Shown here piece by piece: positions 49,473 to 61,266 of a DNA stretch of 64,000 nucleotides (its first letter is position 1; every line of letters begins with the position of its first letter). Under the pieces are notes generated by a model. The model was not told the origin of the DNA. It saw only the letters and a program-made list of their open reading frames with translations, and searched no databases. Origin of the DNA: Entonaema liquescens (taxonomy: Eukaryota > Ascomycota > Sordariomycetes > Xylariales > Xylariaceae); contig CADCSX010000006.1 of NCBI GenBank assembly GCA_902805475.1, positions 930,001-994,000 on the forward strand. The letters are read 5' to 3'. The position numbers and the translations under genes were made by a program.

Positions 49473-51242
49473 ATGTGGCCTTTATCACGGGGTGTAATAT
49501 CCCAAGCATGGTTATTCGAACTTAACCTTTTAGCATTGCAGGCTCTTGTCCCTTATAGCAATAAAAAGAGCAATAGTCTGATCCGGCATATCAGGACATT
49601 TACGGCGATTTATTTCAATGCTACGTATATCTTGTCTCTCAAGAAACAGGCGGCACATTATGCCTCGGATCCCGAAACGAGCCGGTCCGTATGGCATACA
49701 ATATACGCTTGCCTCTTCAGTATGTTCGTGTGTGCCTTTAGAACTACGTATAACCACTTTAGTCAGACGACCGCTTCTTTGCAACCGTCGGATGACGACC
49801 TGGTTAACTGTTACATGAAAATTGAAAAGCGCCGACTGGTTCCCGTCTACAGAGTTTCGTATCCGGCTTTTCGATTTCTCGATACTTTGGCCCTGTTTTT
49901 GAAAGAAGAACTAGATCCATCTGTCCGGTTGGAAACTCCACCGTTGACGCGAAACGGAAGACTCAATATGTTAGGCTGCTTTAAACGTTTCCTCCTACGT
50001 CCGATTATGCGCTTTCCTTCGGCTTTTCCGGGCGTATCGAGGGTCGTCTGGAATAATAAGGGAGATATTGCGAATCTTTTGTTATTTATATATAGTTTAT
50101 CTCGCGGGGAAAACGGATACAGATCATTAGGCTTTGGCCTGATGAAAGCGTTTTTCACCTATCAGAACATCGGTCCTGAGTTCCTCTGGTCTCTCATTTA
50201 CCACGATGCACTAGAAGTCGACGGCATGTACTATGAAGTGCGATCTACAGTTATATTCTCTCCTAGGCTTGAAGTCCGAATAAAGCCTGTCAAGGGATCT
50301 AAGATGGAGCAATATAAACGAGACCGTCAAGAGTTGGGTTACACATTCTATAATCAAGATGAAATTGAGGCAAAAGGTAGGGACGGTTTTCATTCGCGCT
50401 CTATTCAAAACACCATGATTAACTTATGTATAGCGCGCCATTTGACAAAAATCGTGCCCAACTACGACCACTTAAGTTTCAACTGCCAGGCATTTGTACA
50501 GAACTTATTCCGCCGTATTGTGGCGCACGAGTTGCCCCCAAAGGGCAAGGAGCCGCCTCGACGGAGGACGCTGCATGGCTACCACAACCAAAGGAGCAAC
50601 ATTCTAATCCTCATAGCTATATTCGCAAGACAATTTTCACGTACTCTTGGGTATATACTCTGGCTTCCGTGGCTCAATTACTGGTACGAATTCGTCATCT
50701 TCTTGACCTGCTCTTGGCACGGTAAGCCTGCCAGCAACAGAGTCGCGCTCTTCCAACTCTTAGCTTCCACCGCCTTCATGTACATATTCGATATGCATTT
50801 GATTCCGGAGCACATGCGAAAAATGCTGCCAGGTCTCGATTTCAGGACCATAACTACGAGAGCAGATGGGGATACGCTGCCGTGGGCCGAATGGGTGTTG
50901 AATTCGGATGTTTATATCGGGATTCTATCATTGCCTATTATGTGGGTGAACATCTTAGTCAAGCTTTATCTCTACGATCAACATTGTGACACGGGGCTTC
51001 CGAAAATCAGAAGCACCCCTTGGCACGACGGGTTTGGCTTTGAAGGCATGGAAATCGAGGTTCGACATTACGCCTTAGATAAGCCTACAAATGGCTACAA
51101 TATTACACCACTAGGCCTCATCCCGAAGATTGATCATACGAAAATGAAACCTGCTGCTAAAAATACAGGTTTCGATAAAAACACCTCTATGAGGATACGC
51201 AAGGGGTTTCACATGTTAGCAGATCTACACGGTGGGGTTTGA
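49473..51242 (+). CDS. Membrane protein with putative permuted papain-like (LRAT/PPPDE-type) core
   Basis: Not recognised as a named gene. A single frame of 589 residues from ATG 49473. An N-terminal hydrophobic/helical part is followed by a segment at residues 240-360 that looks like a circularly permuted papain fold. It has a His in IYHDALEVDGMYYEV (His244), a charged stretch, and then a downstream Cys in DHLSFNCQAFVQNLF (Cys338). That order, His with 'E-V-D-G-x-x-Y-E' before 'N-C-Q-x-F-V', is the pattern of LRAT/PPPDE-like cysteine hydrolases and acyltransferases. After it come two or more transmembrane segments (IFARQFSRTLGYILWLPWL, FQLLASTAFMYIF, VYIGILSLPIMWVNILV) and a basic tail. The neighbours are a NACHT protein and a DUF2235 hydrolase. 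Fold and activity are inference from motif order only. Confidence 0.6.
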   Translation: MWPLSRGVISQAWLFELNLLALQALVPYSNKKSNSLIRHIRTFTAIYFNATYILSLKKQAAHYASDPETSRSVWHTIYACLFSMFVCAFRTTYNHFSQTTASLQPSDDDLVNCYMKIEKRRLVPVYRVSYPAFRFLDTLALFLKEELDPSVRLETPPLTRNGRLNMLGCFKRFLLRPIMRFPSAFPGVSRVVWNNKGDIANLLLFIYSLSRGENGYRSLGFGLMKAFFTYQNIGPEFLWSLIYHDALEVDGMYYEVRSTVIFSPRLEVRIKPVKGSKMEQYKRDRQELGYTFYNQDEIEAKGRDGFHSRSIQNTMINLCIARHLTKIVPNYDHLSFNCQAFVQNLFRRIVAHELPPKGKEPPRRRTLHGYHNQRSNILILIAIFARQFSRTLGYILWLPWLNYWYEFVIFLTCSWHGKPASNRVALFQLLASTAFMYIFDMHLIPEHMRKMLPGLDFRTITTRADGDTLPWAEWVLNSDVYIGILSLPIMWVNILVKLYLYDQHCDTGLPKIRSTPWHDGFGFEGMEIEVRHYALDKPTNGYNITPLGLIPKIDHTKMKPAAKNTGFDKNTSMRIRKGFHMLADLHGGV

Positions 51243-51440
51243 ATGGATCGACGGCAGGGTATGCTGGATAACGAATAAGTACATGTTCGAAGTTCTGGTT
51301 CCAACCATGAACTACGTTGAAAATAGACGCAGGTTATGAGGTAAAAATTAGTTGTATTAGTTGTATTAGTCAGTTATCTAATTAGGTGTATAAATAGGGT
51401 GTGTATTATAAACAGCCCCTCGATTTACCAACCACACATA
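51243..51440. other. Short gap between convergent genes
   Basis: Only 198 bp separate the two stop codons. It holds a short duplicated TTAGTTGTATTAG unit near 51350. Confidence 0.5.
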
Positions 51441-53078
51441 TTATGATGGGTACATTTTATCCGGAGCAAGACAGGAGCCTGTAAAATTCAAGTTCCGTTT
51501 CAGAAACTGAATAAAAGAATTGAGGTTTCCGTCAAGCTCTTCGGCTGGATCTTGAATCAGAGCTCTAACATGAGCAGCAAATGCGCTCCTGTCAGTTTCT
51601 TCTGCCATAAACCGGCCATCGCGCCATGCCTCGAATATCCTATACTCTTTATACTCTTTGCTATCAATCTTTTCGCTAAGTCTATCTTCAAAAAGCACTC
51701 TCTCTTGGGACCTCCAACATACTGCTCCATCGTCTTGAATCTCAGTCTTCCACTTTGCTAACGCCTTACATTTGGTTCGATTTTCGGCCATTACAAGGCG
51801 GACAGTAAAGTGAACCAACATTAAGTCCGACTCATGATTATTGGGCTTCATATAGTCAGCACGACGTTCAAATCCCGACAGCCACCAATACCATGGCGAT
51901 TTGGTGACGCGGCCTATAAGAATGAGAAAATACGGAGTACCGTCAGTTACATTATTCCATATTATTGGTGGGCTGACCAAGTAACTTGAGACCACTCACC
52001 AGAACTGGATAGGCCGGATAGAATCGCCCTCTCTCGCAATTGGCCAATGAACGCATTGACGTGGAAATCCCATTCCAAAAATCTGTGTTTCAAGTGCTTA
52101 GTGACCTCCATTTGGTTGAAGATCGCGTTTGTATTCGCTTCGAGTTGCCCAATAGTCCATATAAGGGTTACTGCCCCGAGAACGGCATCTCCATTACCAC
52201 CAATGTCAGCATGAGAGCCTAAGAACCAGCACTGTTTAACATATGTATCTTCCCGTTCCTTGGAATTCCATATGCACGGTTTAAACTGTGCTCTGCTCTC
52301 ATCGAGCGCAAGAACTTGAAAGGCATTTTCAACGGCCTGAGGGACTTGCTTTCCCACAAATGAGAGGGGTCTCGGCCACGGAGTTGGGAGTCCAAGGGCA
52401 CTGACCGTATCCCAAACAACGCAAGCCTTGATCCTTACTTCATGCAGTAGCCCTTCATCACGAAATCTCTTGACGTAGCTTTCCAGCTTTTCTTTCACTG
52501 GATATCTCTCGCCAGATCCTACACGCCTAAAGTATTGATTTTTCCACAAAGCAAACATCCCACGTAGGTAGTATAGGTGTTGTTTCCGGAACAATCCGGT
52601 CTGGCTGATAAATGAGGCGAGGCATTGGACGGCGAATGCACCGCGGGAGAATCCGATAAGGAATATTTCGTCGCTCTGGTGGTCGAAGTTGTAATTGTGG
52701 GAGAGAAAGCTATAGGCATTCCTAATCTTGGTCGAGATACCTGGAAAATGTTGATTAGTGGATTGATATTATATTGGAAGAAACATCAGTGTCACCTCTT
52801 CCTGTCACACCGTCGATGAGCTTAGCAGTCTTGCTAGTAGCGTTTCCAACGCCGTTATCATAGTATACGGTTTGGAGATAGTTATCGTCGGCCATACCCT
52901 CGAGACACCGGGCGAGGGTAGCAACGTTGGTCAGGCGACGCTTGCTATTGATACCATCTTGCCAAGTGCCGTCACAGAATATGAACAGTCTTTTCCGTAC
53001 TTGTTCGTTATGGTCAACGGTGTTCCCTTCTGAATTTGAACCATCGGCGGTGGCAAAGTCTTGTGCTTGCCTGGCCAT
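51441..53078 (-). CDS. DUF2235 alpha/beta-hydrolase-like protein
   Basis: Exons 52796-53078, 52000-52740 and 51441-51913 (minus), introns 55 and 86 nt, 498 residues. DUF2235 is an alpha/beta hydrolase-like domain; bacterial type VI phospholipase effectors of the Tle1 group share it. Motifs: RLFIFCDGTWQDG near residues 31-43, the serine nucleophile elbow GFSRGAF with Ser126, and GSHADIGG, which carries the acid residue of the triad. A long C-terminal helical part follows, without membrane segments. There is no signal peptide, so the enzyme is cytosolic. In fungi these proteins are common in accessory regions and their substrates are not known. It converges with the papain-like membrane protein gene. 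Confidence 0.9.
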
Positions 53079-55240
53079 TAAGGGATGAAAGAAAATTGTC
53101 GATCAACTTGTGAGAATACATAAGAACGTTACTGATACCCCGTTTCCATTCAAGAAGAAAAGTCGAAAGGGCACCATATACCCAACACTACACCACGCCA
53201 ACCAAATGAAAGAGTAGCCAGGTTCCCGATCAAAACATACGTTCTCCACGAGCGTGGTGATAGATCGACAGACACTGGTTCAAGAAATTACGAAAAACAT
53301 TCCCATCCAACCAAAAAACGCCCCAAACCCCAGATGCAATAGATTACTCATGTCAGCCAATAGACAGTGACTTGCATGATTTCGTAGTCAGATAGCGGAT
53401 CTAGAGGCATATTCGCACATGATACCCAATAAAAAGAAGTTACAGATCCGCGAGGCCCATAGATAGAGGCCGCATAATGGATAGATGGAGATAAGTGTTT
53501 GGGAATAGCCATGTAAAGCTTCGAAGCACAATGGCCCTGTCGACCTACGAGGGTCTCTACTCCTATTCCCTTAGGAATATACTATGTATCTATTCTCCGA
53601 TGTGATCTAGGATATGAATGGATCGATCCGTTCCTTTAAGCGGGCCACAGCTCGGTCTAGAATACCCTGCTGGGATATATGTGGCTGCTGTCGAAACAGG
53701 GTCCATGACTGCATCCCCCTGCCTGTGGCTTACATAGGAGATATGCCAAGCACACCTAGTTACACATGTTATTGAGAACTGGTCTAAAACACTTCCGAAT
53801 GTTTTCTATTCATTTATAATTAATTGGTAGAACTCATGTGGCCTTTCATAGGATTATTCTCTCCTTATTGGTTCGGGAATATCATTATCAGTATTGCCGT
53901 CTATTGGTTTAAGAAGTAGTAAATCATCGGGGCCTGGACCAACACGTACAGCATCCACCAACCCAAGGCATAACGATAATGATATAAAAGTCCCATATGT
54001 GTGTACTATGAGAAAGATAAAACTACCTAGAGTTGCTCATAGGCATATAAATACTCTTGGTAACTACGTAGGTAGTTTAGTAATAGAATTAAGAGTTTAA
54101 AGAGTAACGACGAGAAAGTAAAGGTTTGAGTGGTTATACGTTATGCTGGCGGGTAGTTCGCTGGATTATTGCAATCTACTATCGTTCAAAGATGGACTCT
54201 GAATAGTAAAACGTATCAGGGAGAAATTAATGACAAGGAAAACTCGGTAAATCGAGTGGCCAAGGTGGCAAAGAGGCAAGTTACAGCCAACAAATCAGTG
54301 TAGCTATGGGACACCTCTTCTGAGGCACAGACTGCAGCCCTTGTGTCACTCCCGCAACTAATCGGGTAGAAGGTTGAATAATGATCCAAGGCCAGTAGTT
54401 TACAATACAGTATATACGGTATCAACAACTAGTGAACTATTGGGAGATCAAGCTAGGTCAGGAGGAAACGACTACCCAACCTGTAAGTAATGAGATATTT
54501 TCATGATATCCGACAGGGATATCGCATATCTTCCAAAATATATAATTGGCAATAAGATATTAATTCTACTGATTGCCATGATGTTATATTTTGGAGTAGA
54601 ACTATTCAATGCGGATGATCACACCAATGCCTGGATCGTGGTGGTTTCTTGCCAACCGCCAAAAGCGCGACGAGCTCGATAACCCAGAGCCCAATTAACA
54701 CCTGATGGTACGTTGCATGTTGTCCTTCAAACTTGTGGATTACTGAAATATGATATGGCTTCTATTCTCTCAACTTCCATGAATCACAAAGCTTCAAGCC
54801 CATATGCAAGACACTCAGAGATCTGATATTAGCCAACTACATCCTGACGTGTGATTTATTGAATATACGAAATATTAATCGACGCTTAAGGTAGTCAAAT
54901 CAACTATAATTCTACATATTAACCACCATCCAAATACGTTTTGGAATAAAACACAAGACTTCCTATTGAAGGATAACAAAATTATGCCAAGCTTAACAGT
55001 ATGCTTTCTAAGGCGACACGATACTCCACACATGCACCATTGACATAATTCGCTTGATGTTTGATGGTACTATACCGACTTCCAGCAAGCGGAATCTATA
55101 ATACATTAACCATATTCAGCCACATATTAGTTATAGCGATGGGTTCTAAGCCCTGTTCCAGAGAAAGAGACAATGCCATACCTACTAACCATATGAAACT
55201 TCAATCATATCTATTCGTATACTATGTACTATTCTTCAAT
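53079..55240. other. Long A/T-rich intergenic region
   Basis: 2.2 kb without a supportable gene. The kinase frame is open upstream to an ATG at 55064, so a longer N-terminus is possible. Otherwise I see only short, featureless frames. Confidence 0.5.
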
Positions 55241-57340
55241 ATGGAACTAGGCAAACGCTCGAAACATCATCCATTTCGTGATAGATTTACTCAGTTCTTT
55301 CGCCAGTGGTCACATAGGGCACCAGCAAATGATGATTCTGTGGACGACAGCATCGGACTACGAGGCCATAAGAAAAAATCTCATCTTGAACCGCGAAATA
55401 GAGATAGAAATCGCCACGAAATCAGAGTACAGTTCGAAAGGAAGCAGGAACTCGAAAAAGAACTACCACTTGAGTATGACCAACAATCCGAGAGCGAACA
55501 AGAACCTGAAAGTGAGCATCAACCTGAGGCCGAACAGCAGTGTTTGATACAGACTTCACTGCCCAAAAGCATAAGCCATGAAGAGTTCCGAAATATTCTT
55601 CACAAGTATCCAAGTTATATCCGCGACGTATACCAACGCGCGGAATCTGAGCGGTTCAATAACATACCCGCTAGGCTTAGGACACGGGAGGAGCCATACA
55701 TTGAGAAGATTGAATTAATATATCTAGACCAATGGATACAGTAAGTATGGCTGCTACCAAGACGATGTGAAGAAACTGATAGAATATTCCCTATTCAGGA
55801 AACGTGGTACGCCTCTGACTAAAGAGGTACATATACGCAATAGGGAGCTTATCGAAGAGAACGAGGAGGAAGACGTCAAAAGGATCACCCGGAAAGCCTT
55901 TCGGCATTATAAGGATAATAGAGAAGTTGTTGAAGCTATGTACATTTTGCAAAGCGAACTGAAAGGTGTCGGGTCGTCTAGGGCGTCCCTTATACTTTCG
56001 ACCGCATTCCCCGGCTCTCTGCCGTTCTTCTCGAGGGGCCTCTATCGATGGACTCACTGGGATGAGAATACTGGCTGGGCACAGGACTTCAAATGGTCAC
56101 GAGATAAGTACCGCCGCGTCCTCGAGCAGGTGGCGTCCTTGGTTCAAAGTCACTCCATAGGTGGCGAATACATACAAGCTGTTGATGTCGAGAAAGTGGC
56201 ATTCGTGTTAGAACATGAGAGTTGTATTAGCGGTAAGCAATCAACTATCTCTTATGAGAAAATCTACTGTTCCATAACCTATTAACATACTATACTATAC
56301 AGACTTTCAGATCCTTAGCATCACGGATGAATTTTCTACCCAGGCTCAGCTCACAGGCCAAGGGCATGCGAATGTATTCAAAGTTGATAGAAAGGTAATA
56401 GATAAGAGTCAGGGTGTTGTTGCGTTGAAGCAGATCTACAAGTCGAAAGATGTTGCCACCGCAAGAAACAGGTTCCTTGCAGAAGTGACATCCTCATATC
56501 ATTTGTCAAAGGTATGTCAAAGTTATGGTAATGTATCATTTCCGATAATGTTTTTTTCTAATTAACTCTTCCAGCTATCGCCAAGGCACTTCGTCGAGTT
56601 CATTGGGTGGAACGAAGACCGAAATTTTCTCTACATCGCAATGGAATATATTGAACTTGGTGATCTAGAACAATGCGTTGGTGCTAATCGCTGGGTCGAG
56701 AAGGATATCAAGGAAACTACAAAACAGATATTAGAAGGGTTATGCATTATGCATCGAGAAGGTATCGCCCATCGAGACCTCAAGCCTCAGGTAACAGCAC
56801 CGCCCCCAACTTTATTTCATAATGCATAGATGCTTACTTATGAGGGCCCAGAATATTCTTGTTGTTTCAATGCAACCAGACATAAAAGTCAAGATTACTG
56901 ACTTCGGCCTCGCAAAACGACTATCCAACCGAAAGACCTCAGCTCTGGTAACCAAAGGAATCGGCACAGCTGGTTACAAAGCCCCCGAAGTTGTACAACT
57001 ATGGTATTCAGAAGATTCGGACCAAAATGTGAACCACTATTCTCGGCACTCCTACACGTTTAAGGCCGACGTCTGGTCCCTGGGTTGCATTATATTCAGG
57101 ATGATCATGGGAGACCAAGCACGGCTATTCTGCAACGATATGGAATTGATTGATAGGCAGCGACTTAGAGAAAGGGTCAGCGAAATAGAGAAAACTCTGA
57201 AAACGGCAAATCCAGCGATGGGGAAAGAGGGAATAGAGTTTGTGCAGAAGCTACTCGTTATTGACGAAAACGATCGGTATGATTCAGAAAGGGCACTGGA
57301 GAAACTTGATAGCTGGGAGACGCTCGAGGGAGAAGAATGA
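55241..57340 (+). CDS. Protein kinase fused to an HhH-like N-terminal domain
   Basis: Exons 55241-55740, 55799-56232, 56303-56511, 56575-56790 and 56852-57340, introns 58, 70, 63 and 61 nt, 615 residues. The N-terminal 310 residues hold a Glu-rich low-complexity run, then a region resembling a widespread fungal domain: REEPYIEKIELIYLDQWIQ, then KRGTPLTKE, and a helix-hairpin-helix-like LKGVGSSRASLILSTAFP with PFFSRGLYRW. The C-terminal half is a Ser/Thr kinase: glycine loop GQGHANVFKV, VVALKQIYK, HRDLKPQNIL, DFGLAKRL and YKAPEV, so all catalytic residues are present. Exons carry the frame without a break. I chose ATG 55241 (MELGKRSKHHPF); an in-frame ATG at 55064 would add 59 residues with a hydrophobic run. 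The cellular role is unknown. Confidence 0.85.
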
Positions 57341-57860
57341 AACTCGCGCTGTTGCTTAGTGGCTGACAATATATTTGAACATTTCATGTGTACACGAAGG
57401 GAAGCTACCTATCTTTACGAGGGTTGGAGAGTTAGCTATGTAGGTATTTTGAAAAAGTAAACTTTATTTGCTCTCTTGTCATCTATATTATTGATTCTTC
57501 TATCCCTTTCTTTATTCTTATCTGCCGTTGTCAGAAGGCGGTATTAGTGAAGGAGCGTGGTTTAACATGATGGCGGAACTGTTGGTTATAATTCGAACAT
57601 TTCAAATCATTTAATAAGACGCTCATGATTTTCTGTGCAAAGTATTGGCCTGGTATACTCCATAGACCATATACCTAGGTATGTATTAAGTTTCGGAAAT
57701 TAGATGACAATAGGTACGAATAACTAGATGCACGCCCCTAACACCGATGTAACCATGTTCTAACTAACTCGCGAGGTTGAATTAACCATAATATACTCTT
57801 ATTCGAAGACCTAAGAAACCTGGTCCAAGCTGCTTGTTCTGCCGAATTTAACTGGATAGG

Positions 57861-57962
57861 TGTTATGTGATATTGTATGTATATGTACTTCTTGCAGCTT
57901 CGTTGCAACTACTAGAACCTTTATATTTATAATAACGATAATAAATACAATGATGTGATAAT
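57861..57962 (+). repeat. Direct repeat, copy A (T-rich, mutated)
   Basis: 102 bp, aligned without gaps to copy B at 58476-58577. It differs at 11 positions; at every one this copy has T where copy B has C. Eight of the eleven are in a CpA context. Confidence 0.85.
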
Positions 57963-58475
57963 TGGTAGTTTCACCCGTTCCATTGAGGACCATTTCCTAT
58001 TAAGGACCATTTCGAGAACCATGGATTTGTTTTTCTGTTTTTTCTTTTCGGCTACTATTCTATTCGATTGACCCAGTCCCTCATTCGACTCTTTTTCTGA
58101 CTCTCTCATCCGGAGTACCAGTCATGTTCTCACCATTGTTGCTCAGCCGCCTACATACTCTTTCCGCCCTCCTATTCTAGCGTTTTTGCTATTTCTGGAG
58201 TCATATTCTGATAGGACCATTTATTCTAGAATGCCTGAATTACGAGAAAGCCTAGAGCCATATACGACACCCTACCGCCCTGAGAAGAAAATCCCATTCC
58301 TCAGACCAGCGGCTTACCCCCCGAAATCGGAGTGAAACAGAGTTAATTTGGAGTTGGACGGAAGTCACCATGTGTTGAACAGAGTTTAGAAGGAGTACAG
58401 GAGTTTGTTTTGGAAGGAAATCATGAGTTAGAAGGAACGATGAGGGCATCGTTATTTTTCTTGTCCCGGCGGCAT

Positions 58476-58577
58476 TGTCATGTGACATTGCATGTATATG
58501 TACTTCTTGCAGCTCCGCTGCAACCACTAGAACCTTTACATCTACAACAACGATAATAAACACAATGATGTGATAAT
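58476..58577 (+). repeat. Direct repeat, copy B (C-rich)
   Basis: 102 bp partner of 57861-57962, in the same orientation, 615 bp downstream. It keeps C at all 11 differing sites, so it looks like the less mutated copy. Confidence 0.85.
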
Positions 58578-59389
58578 AGGGTTACATATACACTACGTCA
58601 AAAACAGATGGCGTGAGCATCGTATGCACTTCGCATCTGGTATCGGACGGACCAATTTGGCCATTTGTCATCGGAATATACATCCACGAGATCTTGCATA
58701 GCCAACTCAAGTGATTATGACATTTCTATTAGATTCTAATGATCTCAATCAGCAGAGATGAACTGTTAGGGATACGGGATACGAGATAATCTATTATAAT
58801 GGGACTTACACGCAAGTTAGTGTGCAAGTTAGTGTAATGCTACTACTATGTGGCTGCGTAACGAAGCACTTGTATTATCAAAGAATATGTATGAAGTGTC
58901 ATTTCCGGTTAGAACAGTTGTCTCCCATGTCGTGTCGAGCTTTGCTACTCCTTCCAAAGGTTAGGTATTATACGAACCGAGGCAGGAGGTGCCAGCCCTA
59001 CGCGCCAAATTAAGGGCCTTCTCAGCTAAGGGAATAGATCTCATTAAGGTGGGGTGCAACCTATAGGAACCTTGCAAATTTTAAAAAATCTAGGCTCTGC
59101 TAGCGTGGTTCTACGGGACGGGACTTGCTCCTAAATAAAGTGGAGACGCTATGATGTCTAATTGCCAAGCAGCGAAGCAGCCAAGGTACTATGTATAATC
59201 CGTAGAAAAAAAAGATGGGAAGCGATGATGTAGTTGGTCGGCGCCTGATTACTTTCGTTATCCCGCGCAGCCCACGCAGCACTCACAGCACTCACAACCC
59301 TCTTCAACCCACGCTAAAGCGTCAATTACCTGGGACAACAACTCAAATTGTCCTTCTACATACATACACCTACATATACATACATAATA

Positions 59390-59437
59390 CTACCACATAA
59401 GCTACCACATTAACTACCACATTAACCACCACATAAA
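59390..59437 (+). repeat. 12-bp minisatellite, four units
   Basis: Four tandem units of consensus CTACCACATTAA with one or two changes each (CTACCACATAAG, CTACCACATTAA twice, CCACCACATAAA), preceded by ACATACAT-like short repeats from about 59358. Confidence 0.75.
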
Positions 59438-59807
59438 CTAGTTACTACGTAAAACTACTTAAACCTTTTCCTTACTATTGCATCTACGGATCACATACCC
59501 GCCTTCGCCCGCCGCAGTCCCAGTTGCATGTGCCTGTGTTACATCGTCGAAGCAGACAACACCCCATTCCCATCTTCTATTCGTCGCCTTTTGCTTCTCT
59601 GCACCATTCATTTTTCGCCAGTTTTTTCTTGATCGCCGATCCAGACACCACATACTCTCGACCGGTCTTACATAGTTAGTTCACGATAAACAGAGCCAGT
59701 ATTCAGCTGCGCCGTTCTCTCCCCCGCTCTGTTACTCCGTCTTCACTATCTTCATAATCTCCTCACGGTGCCGTCCTGAGACGACTTAGCAGTCATCCCA
59801 AGTCAAA

Positions 59808-61266
59808 ATGTAAGCAGAAACTTGCGTCCCTTGCGTCCCTTGCATCCCACCCCCTTTAGCCTCGTCGCACTGAAGCTGACGCTCAACATAGGCATATCAC
59901 CGTGAACGTGAACAACCCGGACGTCGAAGCTCAAGAGCTTCAACTAATAAACCTTGATGTCCCTCCCGACATGACCTTAGCCGACCTCCGAAGCTCTATC
60001 GAAGCCGAGGGAATTCCTTCTCCATCGCAAAACATCTACCATAACGGCCAGCTTATCACCGATAACTCTAAGACGTTGCAAGAACTGAACATTTCCGATG
60101 GAGACATGCTAGCCCTCCATGTGCGCGATATGCGAGGCAACACCGGCGTTGCGCCTGCTCACCGCGAGCCTCAGAGACGACAGCCTGCTGCTCTGGCCCA
60201 GGACCCGGAACTCATCCGCTTGCAAGTCCTCGGTGACGCCCGATTGAGAGGTGAACTCGAACGAGCAAACCCCCACTTAGCCGCCGCCCTCGAGAACCCA
60301 CAGAGATTCGCCCAGATTTTCCGTCAGAGCGCAGATCAGCAAGAGGAGGCACGCCGAGCACGTATGCGAGAGATCGAAGCCCTTAACAACGACGAGTTTA
60401 ATCCCGAGTCCCAGGCTAAGATCGAGGATATGATTCGTCAGCAAGGCGTCATGGAGAATCTCCAAAATGCTATGGAGTACAACCCTGAGTGTAAGTCATG
60501 TCCTTACTTTGGACATTCAAACCCCAGGTTCTAACCCCTGTCTCTCACAGCTTTCGGTCGCGTGCATCTTCTCTACGTCGATGTCAAGGTCAATGGTGTT
60601 AAGGTCAAGGCTTTGGTCGACTCTGGTGCCCAAGCCACAATCATGTCCCCGACCTGCGCCGAAGCATGTAACATCATGCGTCTTGTCGACAGGCGGTTCG
60701 CCGGAGTGGCTCGCGGGGTGGGAACTGCAAATATTATTGGCCGTGTCCACTACACGATGCTGCAGCTGGGTACCAAGCACCTCGCGGCCGCATTCACGGT
60801 CATGGAGGGCAAGTCAGTTGACCTGCTGATCGGTCTTGATATTCTCAAAGGCCACCAGGCAACTATTGATCTTGCACGCAACAAGCTCATCATACAAGGA
60901 GAGGAGGTGGATTTCCTTGGCGAATCGGATATTCCCAAGGAGACTGAAGAGGCTGTTAATCAGGAGCCCACCGTTCAGGGCCCCGGTGGTACGACTATTG
61001 GTGCCCGCTCAGGTGCTGTTACTGGTCCCCGAGTCTCATCCGCAGGCCCTTCTGCACCCAGCACATCACGACCTGCAGCTCCAGCGGCCCGTCCCGCTCA
61101 ACCACCAGCTCAACCCCAACCCCAGGCACAGCCTCCAAGAACGTTCCCCGAAAACGACATTAACACGTTGATAGCCCTAGGTTGGGACCGACAGGCTGCA
61201 ATTAGTGCTTTGGAAGCCACAGGCGGGAACGTTGAATTTGCCGCGTCCCTCCTATTCAACAACTAA
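59808..61266 (+). CDS. DDI1: Ddi1, ubiquitin-dependent retroviral-type aspartyl protease
   Basis: Exons 59808-59809, 59892-60490 and 60551-61266, introns 82 and 60 nt, 438 residues. The start codon is split: AT before donor GTAAGC and G after acceptor ACATAG, giving MHITVNVNNPD, which matches the usual Ddi1 start. Domain order: ubiquitin-like domain (residues 1-75), a helical linker, the retropepsin-like domain with the active-site motif VDSGA (Asp near 224) from the third exon, a Pro/Gln-rich linker, and a C-terminal UBA domain (LIALGWDRQAAISALEATGGNVEFAASLL). Ddi1 is a shuttle between ubiquitylated proteins and the proteasome and cleaves heavily ubiquitylated substrates. It was named for DNA-damage induction in yeast. 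The identity is secure. Confidence 0.95.

Larger units (their letters stand above)
57341..59807. other. Long non-coding region with RIP-like repeat pair and minisatellite
   Basis: 2.5 kb between the kinase gene and DDI1. It holds the direct repeats at 57861-57962 and 58476-58577, and the tandem repeat at 59390-59437. Immediately upstream of DDI1 there is a pyrimidine-rich leader (about 59700-59770) marking the likely transcription start zone. Confidence 0.5.

Noticed and set aside
55741..55798. Apparent frameshift in the kinase gene
   Set aside because: A perfect intron (GTAAGT donor, CTGAT branch, TTCAG acceptor, 58 nt) explains it and joins IQ to KRGTPLTKE in frame.
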